A stretch of DNA of 64,000 nucleotides from an uncultured Gammaproteobacteria bacterium (GTDB lineage Bacteria; Pseudomonadota; Gammaproteobacteria; HyVt-429): NCBI GenBank assembly GCA_947259975.1, contig CAMYOD010000009.1, positions 1-64,000 of the forward strand. Direction: 5' to 3'. The stretch's first letter is position 1; each line of letters opens with the position of its first letter. This document shows, piece by piece, positions 49,362 through 58,442 of this stretch. The notes below the pieces were generated by a model. It made no database searches. It saw nothing but the letters and a program-made list of their open reading frames with translations, and was not told the origin of the DNA. The position numbers were made by a program, and so were the translations under genes.

Positions 49362-50537
49362 ATGGATAACGTGATTAGCAAGCTCACCGATATATTGGGG
49401 CCCGCGGGTTCCAGCGCGCTCGGCAAGGCATTGATTGGCCTGGCGATCCTCGTCATTGGTCTATTTGTCGTCAAACTCTTCGTCGGCATCTTCAAGCGCA
49501 TGCTGTCCAAGGTAGCCGTGCTGCGACGCGAAAATCCCGACGGCAGCGTCACCGACCTGGTATCACCCATCGCATCCTTGGTAAAGGCGGTGCTGACAAT
49601 TTTCGTGCTCATGGCCGTGCTACAGCATTTCGGGTTGACCGACGTCCTGGCGCCGCTCAAGGAGATGGTGAATAAGTTCATGACCGCCATCCCCAATGTT
49701 ATTGGCGCGGGCGTGATCGGCTATGCCGGCTGGGTCATCGCCAAGATTGTCTCGCAGCTCGTGGGCGCGGGCCTGGGCAAGGTCGATGCACAGTTGGCGG
49801 AAAAGACCGGCAACAAGGACATCAAGATATCCAAGTTCGGCAGCGCGCTGATCTTCGCCGTCATCCTGCTGCCCATCGCGGTCTCGGCGCTGGGCGTGCT
49901 GAATATCCCGGCGATTTCGGATCCCGCCTCGGCCATGATTCAGAAGTTGATGGCCGCCGTGCCGAATATCATCGGCGCCGCCATCATCCTGCTGGTCGTG
50001 TACTTCGCCGCCAGGTTCGTGATCTTTATCCTCGGTGGCTTGCTGGAAGGCATGAACATCAACGCGCTGCCTGAGAAGCTCGGCATCCAGGGCCTGTTTA
50101 CCGAGAATTTCACTCCCGTGAAACTGGTCGGCTTCGGCATCATGTTCTTCTCGATGGTGGCCGCCGCAACCGCCGCGGTAAACATTCTGCAGATCGACGT
50201 GATTTCGCAAATCTTCTCCAAGGTGCTGGAGTTCGGTGGCGGCCTGCTGATCGGCGGTGTCATTCTGATCATCGGCAACTTCCTCGGCGCGCTGGCCTAC
50301 AACAAGCTGTCAGCCCACGGCAACGCCGGCCTGGCCAACATCGCCCGCATCGCCATTCTCGGTCTGGTGCTGGCCATGGGTCTCAAGGCCATGGGCCTGG
50401 CCGACAACATCGTCACTATGGCCTTCGGCTTCACGTTGGGCAGTGCCGCGGTCGCTGCGGCGCTCGCCTTCGGCCTGGGCGGCCGGGATGCGGCCAAGGC
50501 AGTCGCCGACGACTGGGCACAGAAGATCAAAGCCTAG
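49362..50537 (+). CDS. TM-helix-repeat protein, mechanosensitive channel-related
   Basis: A 391-residue membrane protein with about ten hydrophobic segments. It has repeated copies of the conserved TM helix seen in MscS-related proteins (PF05552): VIGAGVIGYAGWVIAKIV near 125, IIGAAIILLVVYFAARFV near 210, LIGGVILIIGNFLGALAY near 305. The final segment VAAALAFGLGGRDAAKAVADDW resembles the MscS pore-lining helix. The beta and C-terminal domains of MscS are missing. AAGGGGGGAAAGA precedes ATG 49362. A terminator follows at 50565-50590. Confidence 0.87.
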   Translation: MDNVISKLTDILGPAGSSALGKALIGLAILVIGLFVVKLFVGIFKRMLSKVAVLRRENPDGSVTDLVSPIASLVKAVLTIFVLMAVLQHFGLTDVLAPLKEMVNKFMTAIPNVIGAGVIGYAGWVIAKIVSQLVGAGLGKVDAQLAEKTGNKDIKISKFGSALIFAVILLPIAVSALGVLNIPAISDPASAMIQKLMAAVPNIIGAAIILLVVYFAARFVIFILGGLLEGMNINALPEKLGIQGLFTENFTPVKLVGFGIMFFSMVAAATAAVNILQIDVISQIFSKVLEFGGGLLIGGVILIIGNFLGALAYNKLSAHGNAGLANIARIAILGLVLAMGLKAMGLADNIVTMAFGFTLGSAAVAAALAFGLGGRDAAKAVADDWAQKIKA

Positions 50538-50564
50538 ATCGGTCTTCTCACTTAGCAACATACA

Positions 50565-50590
50565 GGGCCGGCTTTGCCGGCCCTTTTTTT
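50565..50590 (+). terminator. Intrinsic terminator
   Basis: GGGCCGGC-TTT-GCCGGCCC followed by seven T, 27 bp after the channel gene stop. Confidence 0.9.
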
Positions 50591-50658
50591 GTCCGCCATG
50601 GAGTCGCTACGCTATATTAGAGCAACATGTTCTTTGACCCGGGTTTCCACGGCTTTCC

Positions 50659-51774
50659 ATGCAGACCTTTCAGTGTACCTGCGGCAACACCCTGCACTTC
50701 GAAAACACGAAGTGCCTGGCCTGCGGTAAGCCGCTCGGCTTTCTGCCCGATTACCGCACCCTCAGCCCGCTGGCACAACTGGACGACGGCCGCTGGCGCG
50801 CCCTGCATGAACTTGCAGGCGGCGGCACCTATCGAATGTGCGGCAATTACGCCAAGGAGCATGTCTGCAACTGGATGGTGCCGAACGACGATTCCCACGA
50901 GCGCTGTACATCCTGCCGCCTCAATCACATCATCCCGGATCTGGCCGATCCAAAGAATCACCGGCTGTGGGCCCGCATCGAACGCGCCAAGCGCCGCCTG
51001 GTCTATACGCTGCTTGAATTAGGTTTGCCTGTGATCGGCAAGGAAGATGATCCGGCCCAGGGTCTGGCATTTCGGTTTCTGGCCGATCCGGACACCACGA
51101 CCGAGTTCGCCGACCCGGTCAATCAACACGCGCGCGTCCTCACCGGCCATGACGCCGGCACCATCACCATCAACCTGTCGGAAGCGGTACCGAGTGCGCG
51201 TGAAGAGATGCGCGAATTGCTGAACGAACAGTACCGCACCCTGCTCGGCCACTTTCGTCACGAAATCGGCCACTACTATTGGAGCCGCACGGTCGAACCG
51301 ACCGCCTGGCTGGATACCATGCGCAACGCCTTCGGCGACGAGCGCGCCGATTACGCCCAGGCGCTCGAGCGTTATTACGCCGAGGGGCCACCGCCGGATT
51401 GGTCACAGCATTACATCAGCGCCTATGCGTCGGCGCATCCGTGGGAGGATTGGGCTGAAACCTGGGCTCACTACCTGCACATGATCGACACCCTGGAAAC
51501 GGCACACGCTTTCGGCTTCTCCCTCGCCGGCCGGCGGGTCGGCGCACCCAAGGCGGCGATCGTAGGCCGCGCCCAGTACACCCAGGGGCCGTTCGCGCGC
51601 AACGTGACCTTCGATGCACTGTTGGAAGACTGGGTCAATCTGACCGTGGCGATGAACGCCCTCAACCGCAGCATGGGGCTGCGTGACGCCTACCCGTTCG
51701 CGCTTTCGACCGCCGCCAGCGAAAAGCTGCGGCTGGTCCATGAACTTATTCGCCAGACCGTGACACCGGCCTGA
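50659..51774 (+). CDS. Zinc-binding metallopeptidase (Peptidase_Mx/PF15887-like)
   Basis: A 371-residue protein with an N-terminal zinc ribbon (CTCG...CLACGK, then CGNYAKEHVCNW and CTSCR) and the metallopeptidase motif HFRHEIGHYYW at about residues 203-213. ADYAQALERYYAEGPP and HPWEDWAETWAHYLHMID supply the family's downstream acidic ligand. It is cytosolic. Its end overlaps the convergent Anbu gene by 29 bp, which places it in the Anbu island. Co-occurrence of these peptidases with such islands is a plausible functional link (inference). Confidence 0.88.
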   Translation: MQTFQCTCGNTLHFENTKCLACGKPLGFLPDYRTLSPLAQLDDGRWRALHELAGGGTYRMCGNYAKEHVCNWMVPNDDSHERCTSCRLNHIIPDLADPKNHRLWARIERAKRRLVYTLLELGLPVIGKEDDPAQGLAFRFLADPDTTTEFADPVNQHARVLTGHDAGTITINLSEAVPSAREEMRELLNEQYRTLLGHFRHEIGHYYWSRTVEPTAWLDTMRNAFGDERADYAQALERYYAEGPPPDWSQHYISAYASAHPWEDWAETWAHYLHMIDTLETAHAFGFSLAGRRVGAPKAAIVGRAQYTQGPFARNVTFDALLEDWVNLTVAMNALNRSMGLRDAYPFALSTAASEKLRLVHELIRQTVTPA

Positions 51775-52510
51775 GCGCACTTTCCCAGTCGAACCGCGGC
51801 AAGTCGTCGAACACCCGATTCAGGCCCTCGTTCCAGCTGCGCTGCACGGCCTGGTAGAACGGCGAATCGGTGTCGAAGGTCAACGGCGTATCGAGCGCCA
51901 GGCTGTTGTTGCGATAGATCGCGATCTCGACCGGTGGCCCCACGCTCAGGTTGCTGCGCATGGTGGAGTCGAGAGACACCAGCGCGCAGCGAGCCGCGTC
52001 CTCGAGGCTGGTCTCGCCGGCGATGATGCGGTCGAGGATGGGCTTGCCGTATTTGGTCTCGCCGATCTGCAAATAGGGCTTGGTCGGTGACGCCGCGATG
52101 TAATTACCCTCCGGGTAAACCAGATAGATTTCCGGGGCACTGTCGCCGATCTGGCCGCCGAGAATGAAACTGGCATCGAATTTGATGCCCTCCTCCTTGG
52201 CCGGCTCGCAATGGGCCGCCTGGACACCGCAACTCAATTTTCCGATGTAATGGGCGGCGTCGAACATGTAATCCACGGTCTTGAGGCTGCGTTCCGGGTC
52301 CGCCGCCGCCAGATCCCGTTCGACCAGGTTGACAACCGCCTGCGTCGTTGCCAGATTGCCGGCGCTCAACATGACGAACGATCGCTCACCGGGGATGCCG
52401 AAGGCATACATCTTGCTGTAGGTACTAACCTGGTCGACGCCTGCATTGGTGCGGGTGTCAGAGGCGAACACGATACCGTCATTTACTTTGATGGCAAGGC
52501 AGTAAGTCAT
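51746..52510 (-). CDS. Anbu: ancestral beta-subunit proteasome-like peptidase
   Basis: A 254-residue proteasome-type Ntn hydrolase. Removal of Met exposes Thr2 as nucleophile in MTYCLAIKVNDGIVFASDTRTNAG. DQVSTYSKMYAF, FVMLSAGNLATTQAV, FILGGQIGD and LVSLDSTMRSNLSVGPPVEIAIY match Anbu. Anbu forms ring or helical assemblies. It is divergent from the ATP-grasp/alpha-E pair, with which Anbu genes usually form an operon. Confidence 0.92.
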   Translation of the reverse strand: MTYCLAIKVNDGIVFASDTRTNAGVDQVSTYSKMYAFGIPGERSFVMLSAGNLATTQAVVNLVERDLAAADPERSLKTVDYMFDAAHYIGKLSCGVQAAHCEPAKEEGIKFDASFILGGQIGDSAPEIYLVYPEGNYIAASPTKPYLQIGETKYGKPILDRIIAGETSLEDAARCALVSLDSTMRSNLSVGPPVEIAIYRNNSLALDTPLTFDTDSPFYQAVQRSWNEGLNRVFDDLPRFDWESALRPVSRSGE

Positions 52511-52701
52511 AAGGGATTTTTCACTATTACCATATAGTTATGGAATATTTGCCGGCATTACACCGCGGCGGCGGCGCCTCATCAGGGGGCAAACTATGCC
52601 CCATCACGGTGCAGGGCGGTGCGCGCCAGAACACAATTTTTTGCACGTGTGCGGCTGAATTGCAAGCCGTTTTGCAACTGTAGCTGAATACCACCGAAAC
52701 C
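52511..52701. promoter_or_regulatory. Divergent control region of the Anbu island
   Basis: 191 bp between the starts of the Anbu and ATP-grasp genes, so promoters of both must lie here. I see no strong -35/-10 pair and no operator-like palindrome. The GGCGGCGGCGC stretch is simple sequence. Confidence 0.35.
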
Positions 52702-54159
52702 ATGGCAATTCGCTGGAAAGATTATCGCATCAAGGGCTTCTACGATGAGCTGTTGCAGGCCACCGGACGTTCACGGGCCTGGGCGCGGCCGCTGTGCAAG
52801 TTCTTTCGCTCGATCAGCGACGCCGAGCTCGCCGATCGGCGGGCGGCGTCGGATCTGGCGATTCGCGCCATGGGCATCACCTTTACCGTGTACTCGGAAG
52901 AAGAAGGCGGTTCCATCGATCGGGCGTGGCCCTTCGACATCATTCCGCGGGTCATCCGCAAGGACGAATGGGACGGTATTGAGGCGGGGCTGAAACAACG
53001 GGTGCAGGCGCTGAATCTGTTTATCGACGACATCTACCACGACCAACGCATCGTCAAGGATGGGGTGTTTCCGGCGGAAATACTGGCAGACTCGAAAAAC
53101 TTTCGTCCGCAATGTGTCGGCGTGACGCCACAAAACGGCGTGTGGGCCCATATCTGCGGTTCCGACCTGGTGCGTGACAAGGACGGCACCATGTACGTGC
53201 TGGAAGACAACCTGCGCGTGCCGTCGGGGGTGTCCTACATGCTCGAAAACCGGGCCGTGATGAAGCGCACCTTTCCGGAGTTGTTCGAGCACTACAACAT
53301 TCAGCCGGTGGACGAATACCCGTCGCAGCTCTACGAGTGCCTGGCGTCGATCGCGCCGCGGGAGGCCGAGTTTCCCGAGATCGTGGTATTGACCCCGGGT
53401 ATCTACAACTCGGCCTATTTTGAACATTCCTACCTGGCCCAGCAGATGGGTGCCGAACTGGTCGAAGGCCGGGACCTTCTGGTCGGTGACGATGACTGTG
53501 TCTACATGCGCACGGTGGCGGGGCTCTCGCGGGTCGATGTGATCTATCGGCGCATCGACGACCTTTTTCTCGATCCCGAGGCCTTCAATCCGGACTCCGC
53601 GCTCGGGGTGCCCGGGCTGATGCGCGCCTGGAAGAAAGGTAACGTGGCGTTGGCGAACGCGCCTGGCGCCGGTGTCGCCGACGACAAAGTGGTCTACGCC
53701 TTTGTCCCCAAGATGATCAAGTACTACCTCGAGCAGGAACCGCTCATTCCCAATGTGCCGACCTATTTGTGCATCGATAAAAAAGAGCGTGACTACGTCC
53801 TCGCCAATCTCGACAAACTGGTCGTCAAGCCGGCCAACGAATCGGGCGGCTACGGCATGCTGATCGGCCCGCAGGCGAGCCCGAAGGAGCGCGCCAAGTT
53901 CGCACGCTTGATCCGCCGCGATCCGCGCAACTACATCGCGCAGCCGTTGCTGACCCTGTCGACCACGCCGACCCTGGTGGACACCCATGCCGAACCGCGG
54001 CATCTCGACCTGCGGCCGTTCATCCTTTCGGGCACGCGCACCTACGTCACCACCGGCGGCCTCACGCGGGTCGCCTTGAAGCGGGGCTCGACCGTGGTCA
54101 ACTCCTCTCAGGGCGGCGGCAGCAAAGACACCTGGATCATCGATACCGACGGAATGTAG
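52702..54159 (+). CDS. Circularly permuted ATP-grasp protein (DUF404/407 type)
   Basis: A 485-residue protein of the circularly permuted ATP-grasp family. Landmarks are RKDEWDGIEAGLKQRVQALNLFIDDIYHD, YVLEDNLRVPSGVSYMLENR, YDECLAS-like RQLYECLASIAPR, VYMRTVAGLSRVDVIYRRIDDLFLDP, LVVKPANESGGYGMLIGP and AQPLLTLSTTPTLV...HLDLRPFI. Such enzymes may form peptide-like bonds. They occur with alpha-E proteins and Anbu, suggesting a tagging and degradation or peptide-making system. The alpha-E gene follows after 2 bp. Confidence 0.93.
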   Translation: MAIRWKDYRIKGFYDELLQATGRSRAWARPLCKFFRSISDAELADRRAASDLAIRAMGITFTVYSEEEGGSIDRAWPFDIIPRVIRKDEWDGIEAGLKQRVQALNLFIDDIYHDQRIVKDGVFPAEILADSKNFRPQCVGVTPQNGVWAHICGSDLVRDKDGTMYVLEDNLRVPSGVSYMLENRAVMKRTFPELFEHYNIQPVDEYPSQLYECLASIAPREAEFPEIVVLTPGIYNSAYFEHSYLAQQMGAELVEGRDLLVGDDDCVYMRTVAGLSRVDVIYRRIDDLFLDPEAFNPDSALGVPGLMRAWKKGNVALANAPGAGVADDKVVYAFVPKMIKYYLEQEPLIPNVPTYLCIDKKERDYVLANLDKLVVKPANESGGYGMLIGPQASPKERAKFARLIRRDPRNYIAQPLLTLSTTPTLVDTHAEPRHLDLRPFILSGTRTYVTTGGLTRVALKRGSTVVNSSQGGGSKDTWIIDTDGM

Positions 54160-54161
54160 CC

Positions 54162-55115
54162 ATGCTGTCTCGTGTCGCCGATAGTATTTACTGGATCGCC
54201 CGCTACCTGGAACGGGCCGAGAACGTGGCGCGTCTGGTAAACGTCAACGCGCATCTGCTGCTGGACATGCCGCGCAAGGCGACGCTCGGCTGGCAGCCGC
54301 TCATCGATATCACCGGCGACGCGACACTTTTCGACTCCTTGTACAACGAGGCCAGCGAGCGCAATGTGGTGCGATTCCTGATCGCCGACGGGCGCAACCC
54401 GGGCTCGATCCTGAATACGGTTAAGTCGGCGCGGGAAAACGCGCGCACGATTCGCGACATCATTCCGCGTGAAGCATGGGAAGGCATTAACGCGCTGTTC
54501 CTCGAGGTCAAAGCCAACCTGCCCGCCGGCCTGGCGCATCGCCGCCGGTTCGACTTTCTGCGCTCGATCATCGATACCAACCAGGGTATCACCGGGCTGC
54601 TGGCGGGCACCATGTTACATGACTACGGCTACGATGTTCTGCGCATGGGGCGTAATCTCGAGCGCGCGGACATGACCACCCGCATCGTGGATGTGCGCTC
54701 CACCACCCTGCTGCCGCACGAATCCGAGGAACTCACGCCGTTCGAGAACATTCAATGGATGAGCGTGCTGCATTCCTTGTCCGCACTGCAAAGTTACACG
54801 CAAAAGGTACAAGGTCCGGTGCGCCGCGCCGCGGTAATCCGCTTCCTGTTGCAGGAACGGGAATTTCCACGTGCGTTTCTGCACTGTGTCGGCGAGGTGC
54901 GTACCTGCCTGCAGGCCCTGCCGCATAACGACGACCCCATGCGTTATGCCAACCGCATCCTACGCAATCTACGTAGTGCCAAACCGGACCAGATGCCGGC
55001 GAAAAAACTGCAAAAGTTCCTCGACCGCTCGCAGCTCAGTCTGGCCCGGCTGGACGCTGTCATTCGCAGCACCTATTTCGCGCTCGACCGCAAGGCACCG
55101 ATCGTCGAGAATTAG
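54162..55115 (+). CDS. Alpha-E domain protein (DUF403)
   Basis: A 317-residue, almost all-helical protein. MLSRVADSIYWIARYLERAENVARLVNVN is the diagnostic start, and FDFLRSIIDTNQGITGLLAGTMLHDYGYDVLRMGRNLERADMTTRIVDV the central block. Alpha-E proteins occur next to circularly permuted ATP-grasp genes, as here (2-bp gap). Their biochemical role is not established. The transglutaminase-like gene usually present after or before it is not seen. Confidence 0.93.
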   Translation: MLSRVADSIYWIARYLERAENVARLVNVNAHLLLDMPRKATLGWQPLIDITGDATLFDSLYNEASERNVVRFLIADGRNPGSILNTVKSARENARTIRDIIPREAWEGINALFLEVKANLPAGLAHRRRFDFLRSIIDTNQGITGLLAGTMLHDYGYDVLRMGRNLERADMTTRIVDVRSTTLLPHESEELTPFENIQWMSVLHSLSALQSYTQKVQGPVRRAAVIRFLLQEREFPRAFLHCVGEVRTCLQALPHNDDPMRYANRILRNLRSAKPDQMPAKKLQKFLDRSQLSLARLDAVIRSTYFALDRKAPIVEN

Positions 55116-55198
55116 CCCGTTCGCTCCACGCGGGGAGCGCTTCCACCGCCCAATACCGCTGCCTTAACCACGCGGGCTGAGGAGTTTGATCTTCGTCA

Positions 55199-55429
55199 AT
55201 GCAACCACGGCGCCTTCGGCACGATAATACGGTGCGCACCAGCCAACAGGTGGTCACCGCGGCCCGCCAGCAGGGCGTGGGCATCGACCAGATCGTGACC
55301 GCCATGAGCGATATCCAGCAGGTGACCGACCATTTCGTCGTTTCCACCAACCAGACCAAGGTCGCCAACGAGTCGCTGACGGAGACGGCGCAAGCCCTGC
55401 GCGCGAGTGTGGCCGTATACCGATTATAG
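55199..55429 (+). pseudogene. C-terminal remnant of a methyl-accepting chemotaxis protein
   Basis: The frame from about 55235 reads ARQQGVGIDQIVTAMSDIQQVTDHFVVSTNQTKVANESLTETAQALRASVAVYRL, the C-terminal helix of the MCP signalling bundle (xxxQxxGIxQIxxAM...QTxxAAxxLxxxAxxL). The ~450 preceding residues of a receptor are absent, and the first ~13 codons do not match. It is a 3' gene fragment right behind the alpha-E gene. Confidence 0.75.
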
Positions 55430-55493
55430 ATTGTTCTCTGACCCGGTTTCGGGCGATCATCGTCGGCACACGAAACTCACGTTTTTGACGCCC

Positions 55494-55937
55494 ATGAAAC
55501 TAATACGTGTATTACTTTGCAGTTTAGCCACCGCCGCCGGCTTGAGCGGACTTACCGCCTTTGCAGCGACCGAGGCCACGGTCTACAAAAGTCCGACGTG
55601 CGGCTGCTGTAAGAAATGGATGAGTCATCTCGCGGACCACGGCTTTGCGGTCACCGGCAAAGATGTCCCCGACGTGATCCCGTACAAGATCGACGCCAAG
55701 GTCGGTCCCAAGCTGGCGTCCTGCCACACCGCCTTCATCGACGGTTACGTGATCGAGGGCCATGTGCCGGCGGCGGACATCCAACGCCTGCTCAAGGAGC
55801 GTACCGACGCGCGCGGGTTGGTGGTGCCCGGTATGCCGATCGGGTCGCCGGGCATGGAACAGGGAAACCAAAAGCAGCCGTACGAAGTATTGCTACTGCA
55901 TCATGACGGCAGCACCAGCGTGTTCGCCAGTCACTGA
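55494..55937 (+). CDS. DUF411 metal-binding protein, secreted
   Basis: A 147-residue periplasmic protein with signal peptide (MKLIRVLLCSLATAAGLSG...TAFA). TVYKSPTCGCCKKWMSHL is the DUF411 motif with the CxCC cysteines. Later come SCHTAFIDGYVIEGHVPAADIQRLL and GLVVPGMPIGSPGME, also diagnostic. Family members are associated with copper and other soft-metal handling. It is not next to other metal genes here. Confidence 0.9.
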   Translation: MKLIRVLLCSLATAAGLSGLTAFAATEATVYKSPTCGCCKKWMSHLADHGFAVTGKDVPDVIPYKIDAKVGPKLASCHTAFIDGYVIEGHVPAADIQRLLKERTDARGLVVPGMPIGSPGMEQGNQKQPYEVLLLHHDGSTSVFASH

Positions 55938-55945
55938 TCGTCTTC

Positions 55946-57526
55946 CTAGCGGCGCGTCGCCGCCAGCGCGTCCATCAAGACCTGGATGTCATGGTGGCCT
56001 TCATAGATCGGGGTGACCTCCCGTGCCAGAGCGAGTAGCGTGAACACTGCAGTCTGCGCCGATCGCACCGAGTACTCCACCGTAAAAACACAGTCCTGGG
56101 GCAGTTCCGCGAATTGGCCGATAAAGGCGAAGTTGCGCGCCCCCGCGGGCACGACTTTGGGTCGGTCGCCGGGTTGCCGGGGCATGAACTGACTGTCGAT
56201 GAAGGGCATCATGCAGGGAATACAGTTGGCGTTACTGAAGAATTCATCGTAGCGGTCGGTGATGCGCAGATGGTGACAGACTTCCCGCACTATTTCCGCG
56301 CCGCTGCAATCCGCCATGCGTTTTTTCACATAGTCGCCGACGTTGTCCGGGTAGAGTCCGTAGCCCCAGAAGACGTCCACGTTCTCCGGCTGGCCGATGA
56401 AATGGGGTTGGGCGGCGAGCACCAGGGACATGCGCCAGCTGGAATCGGTGAAGGTCACCAGGCCGCCGGTGCCGGCGACGTTGCCGGTGAACGTTTCCAT
56501 GAAATCAAAGAACGGTGAATCCTCGAGGGTTACGGTAAACGACTCCCACTTGGACCGATCGATGTCGCCGCAGAACACCGCCGGGCGACCGAACGCCGGC
56601 GATTTGGCGGCGAGCTTCTGCCATAACGCCCATGATCCGGTGTCACTCCCGGCCTCCAGTGTCGGCGCCCGGGTCATGGAACCAATGCTGGCGCCGTCCA
56701 CCATGGAACCGTTGGTGATAAATACGTAGTCCGTCGCGGCAAGCTCGATTCGTTTCGGCGCCCCAGCTTGCGACACGTGCAGTGTCGTGGCGGTTTTGGT
56801 CTCGCCCGCAAGATCAAAATCGATGTCGGTCACCACACTGTTGAGCCGAAACTGCACGCCCTGCCCCGTCAGCCATTTTTCGATCGGCCGGATGATGGAG
56901 TCGTACTGGTTGTAGCGGGTACGCAGGATACCCTTGAGCTGATTGAAGCCGGGCAGCAGGTGAATGAAGCGTAGCGCGTAACGGCGCATCTCGGCAGCGC
57001 TGCTCCACTTCTGAAAGGCGAAGGTGGTCTGCCACAGATACCAGTAATTGGTGACAAAAAACGCATCGGAGAAGCAGTCGACTATGCGAGCGTCCGCGAG
57101 GGACTCCTCCGAGCGAAACAGCAACTTGAGCATGTCATAGTTATCCGCATTACTCAGACCGTAGGAGGAGACATCCAGCTTCGCCCCCGCCCGCAACAAC
57201 CGGCAGTGGGATTCAGACTTGAAGGTCTCGTTGAAGGCACGAAATTCCTCTTCCATGGTCTGCGCCGGATCCTCCAGGGACGGGATACCGGCAAAGAGGT
57301 CGAAGGTGCAGCCGAAATGGGCCTCAAACATGCGCCCGCCGCGGATCAGATAGCCCTGTTCCGTGGAACCGGAGCCATCGAGGCAGCCGCCGAGCACCGG
57401 GTCCTGTTCGAAGATATGAATGTCGCCGCCGGCCATATGCCCCTCACGGATGAGGTAGGCGGCGCTCGCCAGCGATGCGATGCCGCCACCGACGATGTAG
57501 GCCTTGGAAGTGCTGTCAGGTGTCAT
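55946..57526 (-). CDS. ohyA: Oleate hydratase (myosin-cross-reactive antigen family)
   Basis: A 526-residue FAD protein that hydrates cis-9 double bonds of unsaturated fatty acids to hydroxy acids. AYIVGGGIASLASAAYLIREG is the FAD loop, LGGCLDGSGSTEQGYLIRGGRMFEAHFGCTFDLF holds the RGGR motif and active-site acid, and YNQYDSIIRPIEKWLTGQGVQF and FAFIGQFAELPQDCVFTVEYSVRSAQ are diagnostic. The length is slightly below that of Gram-positive enzymes (~560-590). An SDR gene lies upstream on the same strand. Confidence 0.92.
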   Translation of the reverse strand: MTPDSTSKAYIVGGGIASLASAAYLIREGHMAGGDIHIFEQDPVLGGCLDGSGSTEQGYLIRGGRMFEAHFGCTFDLFAGIPSLEDPAQTMEEEFRAFNETFKSESHCRLLRAGAKLDVSSYGLSNADNYDMLKLLFRSEESLADARIVDCFSDAFFVTNYWYLWQTTFAFQKWSSAAEMRRYALRFIHLLPGFNQLKGILRTRYNQYDSIIRPIEKWLTGQGVQFRLNSVVTDIDFDLAGETKTATTLHVSQAGAPKRIELAATDYVFITNGSMVDGASIGSMTRAPTLEAGSDTGSWALWQKLAAKSPAFGRPAVFCGDIDRSKWESFTVTLEDSPFFDFMETFTGNVAGTGGLVTFTDSSWRMSLVLAAQPHFIGQPENVDVFWGYGLYPDNVGDYVKKRMADCSGAEIVREVCHHLRITDRYDEFFSNANCIPCMMPFIDSQFMPRQPGDRPKVVPAGARNFAFIGQFAELPQDCVFTVEYSVRSAQTAVFTLLALAREVTPIYEGHHDIQVLMDALAATRR

Positions 57527-57671
57527 GGGTATGTGCTGGGCGCGGTGTTATTTCGGTGAAGTATGCCGCCTACGCACCAAACACGCCTTGACCGGCATCA
57601 AACTGCAGCTCACTAGCTGCGGCAACGAGAATCGCGCCGATACAGGGATGCACTTCTCGGATCGGGTGCTT

Positions 57672-58370
57672 CTACCAAGGCAAAATGCTGCCGTCGTAGC
57701 GATAGAAGCGCCCACTGTCCTTGGGCCGGAATCGCTCCGCCAGCGCGCGCATATGGGTCACGCTTTCCGCTGCTGAGAGGGGTGCTTCGCTGCCACCCAT
57801 GCGGGTTCGCACCCATCCGGGATGTACCAAAAGAACGCCGATGCCGTCATCTGCGAGTTCATGGACCAGGCCCTGAACCGCCGCATTGAGCGCGGCCTTG
57901 CTGGACCGGTACGCATAATCGTTGGCCTGTTTAATGTCCGCGATACTGCCCATATGGCTGGTGATCACCACCACGAGGCGCTTTTCACTTTGCGCCAGGT
58001 TTGCCCGCAAGGCCTCCGTGACCCTTACCGCGCCCAGCGTATTAACATCGAAGGTGGCCTGCCACGCGCCATAATCGATGCCGCCGAGCTTGTCTTTGCC
58101 CCAACGCTCGTAGTACACGCCGGCATTGTTGACGAGGATATCCAACGGCGTAGCTTTGAACTCGCGGATAATCTTTTTGATGTGATCGACACTGGTAACG
58201 TCTAATTGATGCACCGAGACATGATCATGCTGTCGTTGAAGTCCTCTGAGGTCGTCGGCCTCTTCCGGCTGACGGCAGGTTGCATAAACACGCCAACCAC
58301 GCGCCGCATATTGCCGGGCCCACTCCAGACCCATGCCGCGGTTGCTGCCTGTGATGAGAATACTCGACAT
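57672..58370 (-). CDS. Short-chain dehydrogenase/reductase
   Basis: A 232-residue SDR: cofactor loop ITGSNRGMGLEWARQYAARG, ILVNNAGVY, VITSHMGSI with the catalytic Ser and YAYRSSKAALNAAV with Tyr and Lys. GWRVYATCR after strand 2 suggests NADP(H). It lies 145 bp upstream of ohyA on the same strand. Oxidation of hydroxy fatty acids is conceivable but not shown. Confidence 0.92.
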   Translation of the reverse strand: MSSILITGSNRGMGLEWARQYAARGWRVYATCRQPEEADDLRGLQRQHDHVSVHQLDVTSVDHIKKIIREFKATPLDILVNNAGVYYERWGKDKLGGIDYGAWQATFDVNTLGAVRVTEALRANLAQSEKRLVVVITSHMGSIADIKQANDYAYRSSKAALNAAVQGLVHELADDGIGVLLVHPGWVRTRMGGSEAPLSAAESVTHMRALAERFRPKDSGRFYRYDGSILPW

Positions 58371-58442
58371 GTTCCTCCCCTTATCGGCTAATCATATGCC
58401 CACAGCCTCAAAGAGTGGAGTCATTGTGCGGCAGGAAACTAC

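Noticed and set aside
52771-54003. 410-codon minus-strand frame
   Set aside because: Antisense to the circularly permuted ATP-grasp gene, which has strong family motifs along its full length.
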